Source of the DNA: JBAYNW01 sp041678605
GTDB lineage: Bacteria; Cyanobacteriota; Vampirovibrionia; Gastranaerophilales; Gastranaerophilaceae
DNA length: 64,000 nucleotides
Reading direction: 5' to 3'
Assembly (NCBI GenBank): GCA_041678605.1
Contig: JBAYNW010000003.1
Location: 20,575 to 84,574 of the forward strand
Part shown: positions 16,254-24,322 of the stretch, one piece after another
How positions within the stretch are numbered: the stretch's first letter is position 1
How the letters are laid out: every line of letters starts with the position of its first letter
The notes under the pieces: model-generated
Told to the model about the DNA's origin: nothing
The model's input: the letters and a program-made list of their open reading frames with translations, nothing else
Databases searched by the model: none
Translations under genes and position numbers: made by a program

Positions 16254-17170
16254 CGACTAAAAAGAAAATTTTTGCCGATAAAATTGTAAAACTTAACGGC
16301 GGGCTGGGAAATCAAATGTTCCAGTATGCTTTTGCCTATAGTCTTGCCAAGCAACTTAATATCAATGTGTCACTTGATCTATCGTGGTTTGAGGCGGTCA
16401 AAACTCATAAAAACGTCACCCCAAGACTATTTGAACTTGACGTTTTTAATATTGAATATGAAGCTGCATCAAAAGAAGATTTGGAAAGAGTTATTTACTC
16501 GAATAATAATACCAAATTTCAAAAACTTTTATGGAAAGTTTTTAAAGTAAAAAAATATAAACCTTTGAAAAATACTTTACTTCAAAGGAAAGCCCACAAT
16601 TTCGACGGGAAATTGTTAACTTCTAAGGACTATTTTTATTATGACGGATATTTTCAAAATGAAGAATATTTTAAAAATATCAGAAATGATATTTTAAATT
16701 GTTTTTCACTCAAAGACTCAATTGATGAAAAAAATCAATCGGTTTTAAATGAAATCATTAAAACTAATTCCGTTTCAATTCATATAAGACGAGGAGATTA
16801 CGTCGCTCTTAAATGTGCTAACAAATTTCACGGAATTTGTTCTATACAGTATTATGAAAAAGCCATTAAATATATCGCAAAACACGTTGAAAACCCTCAT
16901 TTTTTCTTATTTTCAGACGACATAGAGTGGGTTGTTAAAAATTTGAAGATAGACTATCCTCACACATTTGTTGATTTTAACCAGAATAAGGGCTGGCTTG
17001 ATATGAATTTGATGAAACATTGCAAGCATAATATAGTAGCAAATTCCAGTTTTTCATGGTGGGGTGCCTGGCTGAATGAAAACAACAGCAAAATCATTAT
17101 TTCTCCAAAAAAGTGGACAAAGAAAAAAATTAAAGGTAACATCGTTCCGGGCAATTGGATTAAGATATAA
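16235..17170 (+). CDS. Alpha-1,2-fucosyltransferase (GT11)
   Basis: The protein is clearly GT11: NGGLGNQMFQYAFAYSLA at residues 21-38, the GDP-fucose binding HIRRGDYV near residue 183, and NSSFSWWGAWL near residue 270. GT11 enzymes put alpha-1,2-fucose on galactose, making the H antigen in Helicobacter and similar bacteria. It overlaps the end of the duplicated gene; the start is ATG 16235 (311 residues) or ATG 16250, which would overlap the upstream stop as ATGA. The pair is translationally coupled. Its product is the usual acceptor for GT6 enzymes such as the one at 11324. Confidence 0.93.
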   Translation: MQLETMTTKKKIFADKIVKLNGGLGNQMFQYAFAYSLAKQLNINVSLDLSWFEAVKTHKNVTPRLFELDVFNIEYEAASKEDLERVIYSNNNTKFQKLLWKVFKVKKYKPLKNTLLQRKAHNFDGKLLTSKDYFYYDGYFQNEEYFKNIRNDILNCFSLKDSIDEKNQSVLNEIIKTNSVSIHIRRGDYVALKCANKFHGICSIQYYEKAIKYIAKHVENPHFFLFSDDIEWVVKNLKIDYPHTFVDFNQNKGWLDMNLMKHCKHNIVANSSFSWWGAWLNENNSKIIISPKKWTKKKIKGNIVPGNWIKI

Positions 17171-17193
17171 GTCTGCCGGACAAGCCCAAACTA

Positions 17194-17248
17194 GGGTCTG
17201 TTGACACAAGAAGTAAACACGTCATCCGGAATATGTGTCAACAGGCTC
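17194..17248. mobile_element. MITE-like element, short form
   Basis: The 55-bp copy has ends GGGTCTGTTGACACA and TGTGTCAACAGGCTC. It corresponds to the two ends of the 1211-1416 element joined with the middle removed, so it is a deletion derivative. Its right edge touches the stop codon of the histidine kinase gene. Confidence 0.7.
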
Positions 17249-18513
17249 TAAGCTTTTTTTAGCAAAATTTCAAATTCGGTTGAAGTTTCGTCCGATTTTT
17301 TCAATACTAGCTGAGCAAACTGTTCTTCCAGCGTTTTTTTGCAAATAACAAGCCCCAATCCGCTGCCGGATGGTTTTGTTGTAAATCCTTTTTCGTAAAT
17401 TTTTTCCTGAATTTCTCTTGGAATAGGTTTCCCGTTATTTGAAATTGTTATTTTGGCATTTTTTTCATCAATTTTTGTTTCAATGAAAATTTCGCCCTTT
17501 TCTTCAATGTTTTCAATCGCATTTTTAATAAGATTTATTAGTACCGACAAAAATTTGTTTTCATCCGCCAAAATTTTTGTTGATTCTTCAATTCTAAATT
17601 TGAACTCTATATCTTTGTCAATTGCATAGATTTTTGCAAGTTCTATGCCCATTTCTACCAGATTTTTTAAGTCATGCTCAAGTAAATCAACACCGCTTAA
17701 GGATTTAAAATCCAAAAGCAAATTGCCGGCCATTGCGAGTGATTTTTTAATGCAATTTCTGGCGTTTGTTACCGATTTTTCGACATCTTCGGATTCAAAA
17801 TTTAACTTGCCGCTTTGTTTCTCAATTATATTTGAATATAAATTGCAAATGGACAGCAAATTTCTCATTTCGTGAGCGATGTAACTCGATTTAGTTGATA
17901 TAAAATCCAGTTTGGAAACCAAATCCTTATTGTCCTGAGCCGACTCTTTTGTCATCTCGGAAATTAAAATTTCTTGATTTGTTTCGTTTAAATTTTCGAT
18001 GATTTTTCTTATAGAACTGTTTAAAATATCATTATCACGCCTATCGGGGTGCCATTTTTCCTGACATTCGCTCAAATCAATCGAAGAATTTGCATTGATA
18101 ACGCCAAAAGCATCTGACAGGCTCTTTGAATTGTGCAGAGTGTAAATCTGTGCGAACCCGTCAATACCGCTTTCTTCATAATCAAAAACGAAAATTGCAC
18201 CAAATCTTTCCGTTAAAACATAAACAAACTCGGTTTTATCCCAAATTTTTTCCTTCAAAACATTTTCAAATTTTTCCGAAATAGGACTGTCGGAAAAATC
18301 GTAAAATTTTGCATTTGAATATTCAAGTCTTTTCAAAATCCCGCTGAAATCATTTTTGCTTTTTTCTTCTAAGCGGCACAGGATAAGGCCTTCGGAGTTT
18401 TTTTCTAAAATCGGTTCAACTATTGAACGAAACAGACCTTTGACAGTCTGTTCGTTACAAGGTTTGTTTTCCTGAATATAAATTAAGTCTTTTAGTTTGT
18501 TTTTTTGATACAC
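17248..18513 (-). CDS. Sensor histidine kinase
   Basis: I start it at GTG 18513 (421 residues) because AAAGGGA lies 8 bases upstream; an earlier in-frame ATG would translate 26 residues of an octamer repeat. The H-box is YIAHEMRNLLSICN near residue 220, the N-box LINLIKNAIENI, and the G-box GSGLGLVICKKTLEEQ at the end. The N-terminal 200 residues look like a cytoplasmic sensing domain without membrane segments. It is followed upstream by the LuxR-type regulator at 18600, the probable partner. The signal is unknown. Confidence 0.88.
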   Translation of the reverse strand: MYQKNKLKDLIYIQENKPCNEQTVKGLFRSIVEPILEKNSEGLILCRLEEKSKNDFSGILKRLEYSNAKFYDFSDSPISEKFENVLKEKIWDKTEFVYVLTERFGAIFVFDYEESGIDGFAQIYTLHNSKSLSDAFGVINANSSIDLSECQEKWHPDRRDNDILNSSIRKIIENLNETNQEILISEMTKESAQDNKDLVSKLDFISTKSSYIAHEMRNLLSICNLYSNIIEKQSGKLNFESEDVEKSVTNARNCIKKSLAMAGNLLLDFKSLSGVDLLEHDLKNLVEMGIELAKIYAIDKDIEFKFRIEESTKILADENKFLSVLINLIKNAIENIEEKGEIFIETKIDEKNAKITISNNGKPIPREIQEKIYEKGFTTKPSGSGLGLVICKKTLEEQFAQLVLKKSDETSTEFEILLKKA

Positions 18514-18525
18514 TGTTATGTCCCT

Positions 18526-18604
18526 TTGAGTTGAAGGGTTGAAGGGTCGAAAAGTTGAAGGGTTCAATTTTAAAACTGTTCGACTATTCAACTATTCAAC
18601 TACC
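18526..18604. repeat. Module A octamer repeat between kinase and regulator genes
   Basis: On the coding (minus) strand the unit is GTTGAATA/GTCGAACA. It begins at the stop codon of the response regulator (TAG in GGGTAGTTGAATAG) and continues on its opposite strand form (GTTGAAGG on +). Confidence 0.7.
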
Positions 18605-19316
18605 CCACGCTCGCCAATTGCATTTTTCTTTTGTTGGTAAAGCCGTTGTTAATTGCATAAAGTACGGCTTGAGTTCTGTCATTTACCTGAATCTTTTGGA
18701 AAATATTATTTACGTGGGTTTTAACTGTTGTTTCAGAAATAAACAACTTCCCGGCAACTCCCTTGTAAGTTATGCCTTGTGTCAACAAATCCAAAACTTC
18801 TTCTTCTCTCTGAGTCAAGTATGAGAGCAAATTTTCTCCGTCTGAAACAATTGTTGTTTCTTCCTTGAAAGAACGTTGGAAATATTCGAAAAACCTTGAC
18901 GAAAGGGCAGTTGGAAGATAAATTTTACCTGCTGCAACTTCCTCAATTGCGTAAATTAGCTGAGCGGACGCCATGGTTTTAAGCACATATCCCTTTGCAC
19001 CTATCTTCATCGCACGGAAAATCAAATCCGCATCATCGTAACCGCTTAAAGCAACGATACGCACCCCCAAGTCCAGTTTTTCGATTTCTTGTATAGCCTG
19101 AAGTCCGTCTTTTTCCGGCATGTTAATATCCATCAAAACTATATCCGGACGGTGTTTTTTAACAAGCGAAATCCCTATATTCGCACTTGTTGAAGTAGCT
19201 ACGACTTCAAATTGCCCCTCCAGGTTAATAATCTCCCTAATCCCGGCCAGATGTTCGTAATTGTCGTCGATTAACAACACTCTTGCTCTTTTTTTAAACT
19301 CCACTACTCTTCTCAT
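18600..19316 (-). CDS. Response regulator, NarL/LuxR family
   Basis: A 238-residue two-domain regulator. The receiver has the acidic pair D17-D18 (LLIDDNYEHL), the phospho-acceptor D63 in VLMDINMPEKDG and the conserved lysine in GYVLKTM. The C-terminal HTH is LuxR/NarL type: LTQREEEVLDLLTQG and ISETTVKTHVNNIFQKI. It is the first gene of an operon with the kinase at 17248, separated by a module A repeat. The target genes cannot be told from sequence. Confidence 0.93.
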   Translation of the reverse strand: MRRVVEFKKRARVLLIDDNYEHLAGIREIINLEGQFEVVATSTSANIGISLVKKHRPDIVLMDINMPEKDGLQAIQEIEKLDLGVRIVALSGYDDADLIFRAMKIGAKGYVLKTMASAQLIYAIEEVAAGKIYLPTALSSRFFEYFQRSFKEETTIVSDGENLLSYLTQREEEVLDLLTQGITYKGVAGKLFISETTVKTHVNNIFQKIQVNDRTQAVLYAINNGFTNKRKMQLASVG

Positions 19317-19601
19317 ACCTACTCCTTCTTTATCCCTTAACTAAAGTTTTCATGTCTACACTATGCATATTACATCTTTTTGGATGAGGTTATCATCAAC
19401 ACATAGATTGATTTTATGGAGATTTTGGATGTATAAAGTGATGTAGACCACATGGTTAATAAAGCGGCTAAAAAGCTTATTTGTAATACCTTTTTTGCAT
19501 TTTTATCAAAATTTGGAAAAAACTTCGAATAATTTAAACGTATTAATACAGATAGTTGAAAAAACCTGTTTTATTATTTTTTTTATTTTATTATATATTT
19601 T
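19317..19601. other. Divergent intergenic region between regulator and holA
   Basis: This 285-base A/T-rich gap must hold the promoters of the regulator (minus) and holA (plus). Scattered TATTAT-like boxes are present, for example 19589-19594, exactly 7 bases before the holA ATG, so holA may be leaderless. Nothing else stands out. Confidence 0.4.
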
Positions 19602-20567
19602 ATGAGTATTTATTTTTTTTACGGCGATGAAGATTACAATATTGAGCTTGAGATTAAAAAGCTCAAGAAAAAGCTGCTTGATAAAAATTTTGCCGTGATG
19701 AATTTTAAAACCGCCGATAATCCAAGTTTCCCCGATTTAATTTCACTTTTGAGAACTCAGCCCATGATGTTCGGCAACCTGATGGTTGTAATCAACTGTG
19801 AAGAATATTTCTCAAAAACTTTTGAAGATGACCAGATTGAAGAGATTTCCAGAGCGTTGGAAGACAATGTTGAAAGCCTTTGCGTAGTTTTTGCAGCAAT
19901 TTTGCCAAGAAATGAGGGCAAAAAAATTGATTCAAGAAAGAAAATTTACAAAATAATCACAAAATATGCCCAGACGCAAGAATTTCCGACATTTAAAACA
20001 TATAAAATTGAGGATATTTCAAACTGGATTAATAAAGAGGCAAGGAAACACGAAATTACTCTGGAAAAAGAGGCTGTTTTGACTTTGATTGAACAGGTCG
20101 GAAATAATTTGAGGGAACTTTCTCAAGAGCTTGAAAAACTGAAGCTTTTAGCCCATCCAGAGAGCAACATTACAAAAAAAATGGTTCGGGAAATTTGTAT
20201 TTCAAACGAGGACTTATTCGGATTTGCGGATTTTTTGCTGAAAGGTGATAAGGCCCATGCTTTGCTTGAATTTCAAAGGCTTTTGGACAAAAAACATCCG
20301 CTTGAGGTTCTCTCTGCACTTCAGACCATGCTCAGAAGATGGATTTTGATAAAGTCAAAATCAAAGGATATGGCGTTGTTTGAGATATCAAAACTCACGG
20401 GGCAACACGAATTTGTAGTGAAAACAACTTTGGAAAAAATGAAAGATACCCCGCTGAAAGATTTGGTTGCCCTGAAACAAAATTTGCTTCAAGCCGAGTA
20501 CAAAATCAAGTCCGGTCAGTCAATAAACCCCATTGATGAGGTGGAAATCGCTTTGTTTAAGGCTTGA
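19602..20567 (+). CDS. holA: DNA polymerase III delta subunit
   Basis: The 321-residue protein starts SIYFFYGDEDYNIELEIKKLK, the HolA N-terminus, and has the middle-domain phrase NWINKEARKHEITLEKEAVLTLIEQVGNNLRELSQELEKL, of which VGNNLRELSQELEKL is diagnostic. Delta opens the beta sliding clamp as part of the clamp loader. No ribosome site is visible before the ATG, and a -10-like TATTAT lies 7 bases upstream, so the mRNA may be leaderless. It stands alone. Confidence 0.93.
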   Translation: MSIYFFYGDEDYNIELEIKKLKKKLLDKNFAVMNFKTADNPSFPDLISLLRTQPMMFGNLMVVINCEEYFSKTFEDDQIEEISRALEDNVESLCVVFAAILPRNEGKKIDSRKKIYKIITKYAQTQEFPTFKTYKIEDISNWINKEARKHEITLEKEAVLTLIEQVGNNLRELSQELEKLKLLAHPESNITKKMVREICISNEDLFGFADFLLKGDKAHALLEFQRLLDKKHPLEVLSALQTMLRRWILIKSKSKDMALFEISKLTGQHEFVVKTTLEKMKDTPLKDLVALKQNLLQAEYKIKSGQSINPIDEVEIALFKA

Positions 20568-20744
20568 AGTACATTTTAACTGCTGTTTAGTCTCGTATAG
20601 AGAGAATACATAGCCAAAATTGTCTGATAAACACTTAATATTTGCGGGTTTTGGCCGATATGGCAAAAACGTTTCAGCTTCTAAATTTCAGCTGTTTTTA
20701 TATTTTTAATTGTAACAATTTTCTTAAAAACCCTACAAAAAACC

Positions 20745-20769
20745 AGTTGGGGTAGCAACTTTTTTTTTT
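20745..20769 (+). terminator. Probable intrinsic terminator after holA
   Basis: A short stem AGTTG/CAACT with a GGGTAG loop is followed by nine T residues. The stem is weak, and it lies 178 bases after holA. The rest of 20568-20845 shows only A/T-rich sequence and another weak stem around 20649-20669. Confidence 0.45.
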
Positions 20770-20845
20770 ATCTGTTTTAACATGAGTGTGTATGTGTATA
20801 TTTTGCATTTTAGTGGATGTGAAAATGTCATGAGGCAGGAAAAAT

Positions 20846-22264
20846 ATGAGTAGAATTCAATCAGTACAGCAGAATTATCAAAAGAGCAACAATTACCAGA
20901 GACAAGCAAAACCTGCCCAACACCCGAGTTTTGGAGCAGAGGTACTCCCGAGATTGAAAGATTTGCCTGCAGAGGCACAAAATATTATTCTGGATGGCAT
21001 TAGACCTGAAATCAAGAAAAAAATAGGGAGAATGGGTTGGATCTACCAACGTTTGGCCGATACTTCCGGTGAAATGCAAAACCAGTCAATAAATGCTATT
21101 TTTACATCAACATTAGCACCATTTTGGATAGCGTTCAATCCATTTACAAAAAAATCTAAAGAAGATAAAGAATATTTGGCCCTACGTCAACCAATCTCTG
21201 CCCTTATCGCAATAAGTGGCGGATTTGCTATGACAGTCGGCATTAATCGTTTTATGGACAAAATATATAATGATGGCTACAATAAAGACATTGACTTGAG
21301 GCCTTGCCCTAATAAAACGTATATAAAACGTAAATTTAAGCGAGATCACAGCATAAATAAGAATAAAGCCGAGCAATTGAAGGATTATATTAAAAAAATC
21401 CAAGACGAAAGGAGGGAATTCTTTGCATTTTTAATAAGTGAGGAAAATCCTGAGTCCATATTAAAAGGAATAGACGAACTTCAAGAGAAACAAAAAATAA
21501 AAGTTCCAAATTTAGATACAGCAAAAAAAATAAATGAATATCTTGATGCAAATAATTTAAATAAGCTTAAATTCGGCGACTTCTTGAAAAACAGATTTGG
21601 ATTCGAATTTCATGAAAATGGCAAATTTAAACCTATTGCTGTTGAATCAACACTTAGCAAAGTTAATGCCATGGATTTCCTAGAAGAAATGGGATTGGTT
21701 GAAAAGGGCAAAGTCAGCGAAGATGAACTAAGAAAAACATTGGCAATTTATCAACAAGAAAGAAATATTGGAGCAATAGAAGCGGAAATCTTTAATGAAA
21801 AAGTATTAAGAAAAGATGGTGCTAAAAAACTCCAAGAAATTGCAGGTAAAATTGCAAGCAGAATTACTCAAATGACAGTCGGAGAAGAAATAGGCAAAGC
21901 TAGGTCTATTAGCTTAGGGCAATTCTTCCATCAATTGCAATACAAGGCTGACAATGGGGAACTGCAAAAATTGATGGATATGTCAATGGCTGATGTCCTA
22001 GCAGAATTTAAAGATAAATTTGAAGGTAAATTGAAAGGTTTTAATAATAAAGCCGGCTTGAAAGAATTTGCTGAAAACATGCTTAAAATTAATGCTAAAA
22101 GACTTGAAAAACATGCTAAAAACTATAAAAATTATACCAACATATTCTTTAACTTGTTTGCAACTGCTATTACTTGTACGATATTGAATTGGGCATATCC
22201 GAGAATAGTTAAAGGAGTATTCCCAAATCTTGTCAAGGATGATAAGAAAGGAGGAAATAAATAA
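20846..22264 (+). CDS. Membrane-associated hypothetical protein with N-terminal SFG motif
   Basis: I do not recognise this 472-residue protein. It has a disordered, Gln/Asn-rich N-terminus ending in HPSFGAE (residues 28-34), a motif form I associate with hypothetical proteins of Gastranaerophilales. Two hydrophobic stretches lie near residues 90-130 (LAPFWIAFNPF, ISALIAISGGFAMTV) and a third near 435-460 (IFFNLFATAITCTILNWAY). Between them is a long helical, charged region. The ATG has GAGGCAGGAAA upstream. Its stop overlaps the start of the next gene by one base, so the two membrane proteins are made together. Confidence 0.75.
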   Translation: MSRIQSVQQNYQKSNNYQRQAKPAQHPSFGAEVLPRLKDLPAEAQNIILDGIRPEIKKKIGRMGWIYQRLADTSGEMQNQSINAIFTSTLAPFWIAFNPFTKKSKEDKEYLALRQPISALIAISGGFAMTVGINRFMDKIYNDGYNKDIDLRPCPNKTYIKRKFKRDHSINKNKAEQLKDYIKKIQDERREFFAFLISEENPESILKGIDELQEKQKIKVPNLDTAKKINEYLDANNLNKLKFGDFLKNRFGFEFHENGKFKPIAVESTLSKVNAMDFLEEMGLVEKGKVSEDELRKTLAIYQQERNIGAIEAEIFNEKVLRKDGAKKLQEIAGKIASRITQMTVGEEIGKARSISLGQFFHQLQYKADNGELQKLMDMSMADVLAEFKDKFEGKLKGFNNKAGLKEFAENMLKINAKRLEKHAKNYKNYTNIFFNLFATAITCTILNWAYPRIVKGVFPNLVKDDKKGGNK

Positions 22265-23037
22265 TGACTAATATTTCCTCTATAACCAACTCCATAAATG
22301 AACCAATCGGTAAATTCATGAATTATACAACAAGAAAATGGTTTGCCAAGACTCTTGAAAAAGGTTACAAAGAACCTGCAAAATATGCCGCTAAAATGAT
22401 GGTTTTATCAATTGTAAGTAAAGATGCTATAAACTGTGCCATTTATACCTACCAAAGCTATAACAATAAAGAAATCCCTGAAAGAAAAAGGAAATTTATT
22501 GCAGCTATGGATTTGATAAATGGTATTATTAATGTGGGCGGTCAAATTTTGTCATTTATGTTAATTGAAAGGCTTCTCACTCCAATATTAGAAAGCAAAT
22601 ATACAGGGATATTTAAAGACCCTAAAACAGAAGTTGAACGTCTTGTAAAATCTGATGCGGCATTAGCTCCTGATCATGTATACGAACTCGCTCAGAACAT
22701 TATAAAAGAAAAGCAAGCTGAACTCAAAAAGATCAAAGATGTAAATATAGATGATGTAATGAAAAATATTAAAGTCATTAGCAAGGATGTTGTTGAAAAA
22801 TTGAGCCAAACAAAAGGTAAAGACCTCGCAACTGGCCTTAGTCTGTTAGTAGGGGCTCTTGGTACAATGGCTTTGGTAAAACGGACAATAACCCCGTTGG
22901 TTTCAACTCCGCTGGCGGGATTGCTCAGTGATAGGTGGGACAAGAAAGAAAACGACAAAAAAGAACATAAGATGGATGCGATAGAATCTGAAAATCTTTA
23001 TAAAAATCCTACATTTAAAAATTTTAATTTAAAATAA
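22264..23037 (+). CDS. Hypothetical membrane protein, partner of 20846
   Basis: This 257-residue protein has no name I can assign. Hydrophobic segments lie near residues 47-65 (MMVLSIVSKDAINCAIYTY), 80-105 (MDLINGIINVGGQILSFML) and 195-225 (LSLLVGALGTMALV, TPLVSTPLAGLLSDRW). The C-terminus is basic and probably cytoplasmic. It has AAGGAGG four bases or so before its ATG and overlaps the stop of the previous gene. The general architecture (membrane, helical linker, membrane) resembles its neighbour, suggesting one complex. Confidence 0.72.
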   Translation: MTNISSITNSINEPIGKFMNYTTRKWFAKTLEKGYKEPAKYAAKMMVLSIVSKDAINCAIYTYQSYNNKEIPERKRKFIAAMDLINGIINVGGQILSFMLIERLLTPILESKYTGIFKDPKTEVERLVKSDAALAPDHVYELAQNIIKEKQAELKKIKDVNIDDVMKNIKVISKDVVEKLSQTKGKDLATGLSLLVGALGTMALVKRTITPLVSTPLAGLLSDRWDKKENDKKEHKMDAIESENLYKNPTFKNFNLK

Positions 23038-23153
23038 ATTGTGTAATTTTCCTCTACTTAATATTTATTTATATTCACTCTTTTTCCCTAAAGTTTACTT
23101 GAAACAATGCCGAAGGAAAAGTTGTGAGTATAGTGTATCGTTAAGGAGTAAAC

Positions 23154-23333
23154 ATGTCTGGATTTAATTACAACAGCTTCAAAGAAGCTATCAACGGGGT
23201 TGAACAGGAAAATTATTCAAAGTTGATGGACGATGTCGAAAAAGTAAAAGTGTTTATCGAAAAAGCACTGACACTTTGTCTTGAAAGTAATGCAAACACC
23301 GCCAGAACAAACTATCCGGGAGTTGAATTATAA
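23154..23333 (+). CDS. Small hypothetical protein, 59 residues
   Basis: The ATG at 23154 follows a good AAGGAG site. The 59-residue product (MSGFNYNSFKEAINGVEQEN at the start) is acidic and mostly helical (LMDDVEKVKVFIEKALTLCL), ending in a polar tail. There is no signal peptide or membrane segment. It overlaps the end of the convergent yraN gene by six bases. The strong ribosome site and clean frame make it likely real; function unknown. Confidence 0.65.
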   Translation: MSGFNYNSFKEAINGVEQENYSKLMDDVEKVKVFIEKALTLCLESNANTARTNYPGVEL

Positions 23334-23687
23334 ATTTTTGAGGTGATTAATTTTAATTTCAGGCTTTAAAATCACTGAAATTGCATCAATCCTAAAATTT
23401 TTGTGTTTAATTTCTGTTTCGGATAAATAATTAAACACACCCGTTTTAATGTTTTGGTATTTAGTTTTTGTGATGGCCTCAAAAGGCGAACCGCAAAAGT
23501 CGGACGAGCGGGTCTTAACCTCAACAAAAACAAGCGTATCTTTGTGTTTTGCGATAATATCTATCTCGCAAGTTTTCTTCGCACCGTCTTGAAATTGTTT
23601 GTTTGTTTCAAGAATCTCATAGCCCTGCTTTTTTAGATATTCTTGGGCTAATAATTCGCCTTTAGCACCTGTTTCTCTATTTCCCAT
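23328..23687 (-). CDS. yraN: YraN family protein (UPF0102, nuclease-like)
   Basis: A 119-residue protein of the restriction-endonuclease-like fold. The start GNRETGAKGELLAQEYLKKQGY and the metal site EIDIIAKHKDTLVFVEVKTR (D-x-n-ExK) match UPF0102. Members are found beside rnhB or lepB and are of uncertain function, possibly Holliday-junction or DNA-end processing. I choose ATG 23687; the ribosome site AGGAA and the start lie in a heptamer-like GGAAATTGGGAATGG stretch (module D type). Confidence 0.88.
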   Translation of the reverse strand: MGNRETGAKGELLAQEYLKKQGYEILETNKQFQDGAKKTCEIDIIAKHKDTLVFVEVKTRSSDFCGSPFEAITKTKYQNIKTGVFNYLSETEIKHKNFRIDAISVILKPEIKINHLKNL

Positions 23688-23713
23688 TCCCAATTTCCTA
23701 TTCCCCTTTAATA

Positions 23714-24199
23714 TTAGGCTATACTTGGCGGGGTTTTCTCTTTTAATTCGTCCAAGAGTCTGGAATCCCTAAGCTGATTGTATTTTTCTTCTCCATTTGA
23801 ATAATTTGCAAACGGCGTAATGGAAATTCCTCCTCTGGGATTAAAGATTCCGGTGATTTCAAGATACTTTGGCTCCATCAACTTAACTAAATCTTTCATA
23901 ATCATATTTATACAATCTTCATGAAAATCCCCATGATTTCTAAAACTGAATAAGTATAATTTCAAACTTTTAGACTCAACCATTTTAATATTTGGAATGT
24001 ATTTAATATAAAGTTTTGCGAAGTCAGGCTGTTTTGTCTTTGGACACAAGCTGCTAAACTCATAGGCATAAAATGTTACCAAATAATCATTATCCGGATG
24101 AACATTTTGAAAGCACTCTAAAACAGAAGGGTCGTAATCTGTCGGATAATCAGTTTTGGTATTTCCTAAAGATTTAATTGATTTTAATTTTTTTTTCAT
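23714..24199 (-). CDS. queF: NADPH-dependent 7-cyano-7-deazaguanine reductase
   Basis: This 161-residue protein is type I (short) QueF: catalytic C52 in FSSLCPKTKQPDF, the substrate motif ESKSLKLYLFSFRNHGDFHED, and FNPRGGISITPF. It reduces preQ0 to preQ1 in the queuosine pathway, in the cytoplasm. A hairpin (24213-24239) sits directly before its ribosome site AGGAG. No other queuosine gene is nearby. Length and motifs are normal. Confidence 0.96.
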   Translation of the reverse strand: MKKKLKSIKSLGNTKTDYPTDYDPSVLECFQNVHPDNDYLVTFYAYEFSSLCPKTKQPDFAKLYIKYIPNIKMVESKSLKLYLFSFRNHGDFHEDCINMIMKDLVKLMEPKYLEITGIFNPRGGISITPFANYSNGEEKYNQLRDSRLLDELKEKTPPSIA

Positions 24200-24212
24200 T
24201 TTAGCTCCTGTG

Positions 24213-24239
24213 GAGTTTTATCACTCTGTTCTAAAACTC
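24213..24239 (-). promoter_or_regulatory. Hairpin in the queF leader
   Basis: GAGTTTTA and TAAAACTC form perfect 8-bp arms around an 11-base loop, ending just before the queF ribosome site. A translational control element is possible. I could not fit it to the preQ1 riboswitch consensus with confidence. Confidence 0.4.
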
Positions 24240-24322
24240 TTACGCCGTCATCGTTAAGTTACGCCTTCCTAAGTCTTGCAAGTCTGCAAGCCTTTTTAGG
24301 CTTCACTCCGGCTTACGCATTT

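Noticed and set aside
18514..18591. Histidine kinase start at the upstream ATG (18591)
   Set aside because: It would translate 26 residues of octamer repeat; GTG 18513 has a good ribosome site.
24213..24322. preQ1 riboswitch before queF
   Set aside because: The hairpin and A-rich tail are suggestive, but I could not match the conserved preQ1-I core, so only a hairpin is reported.
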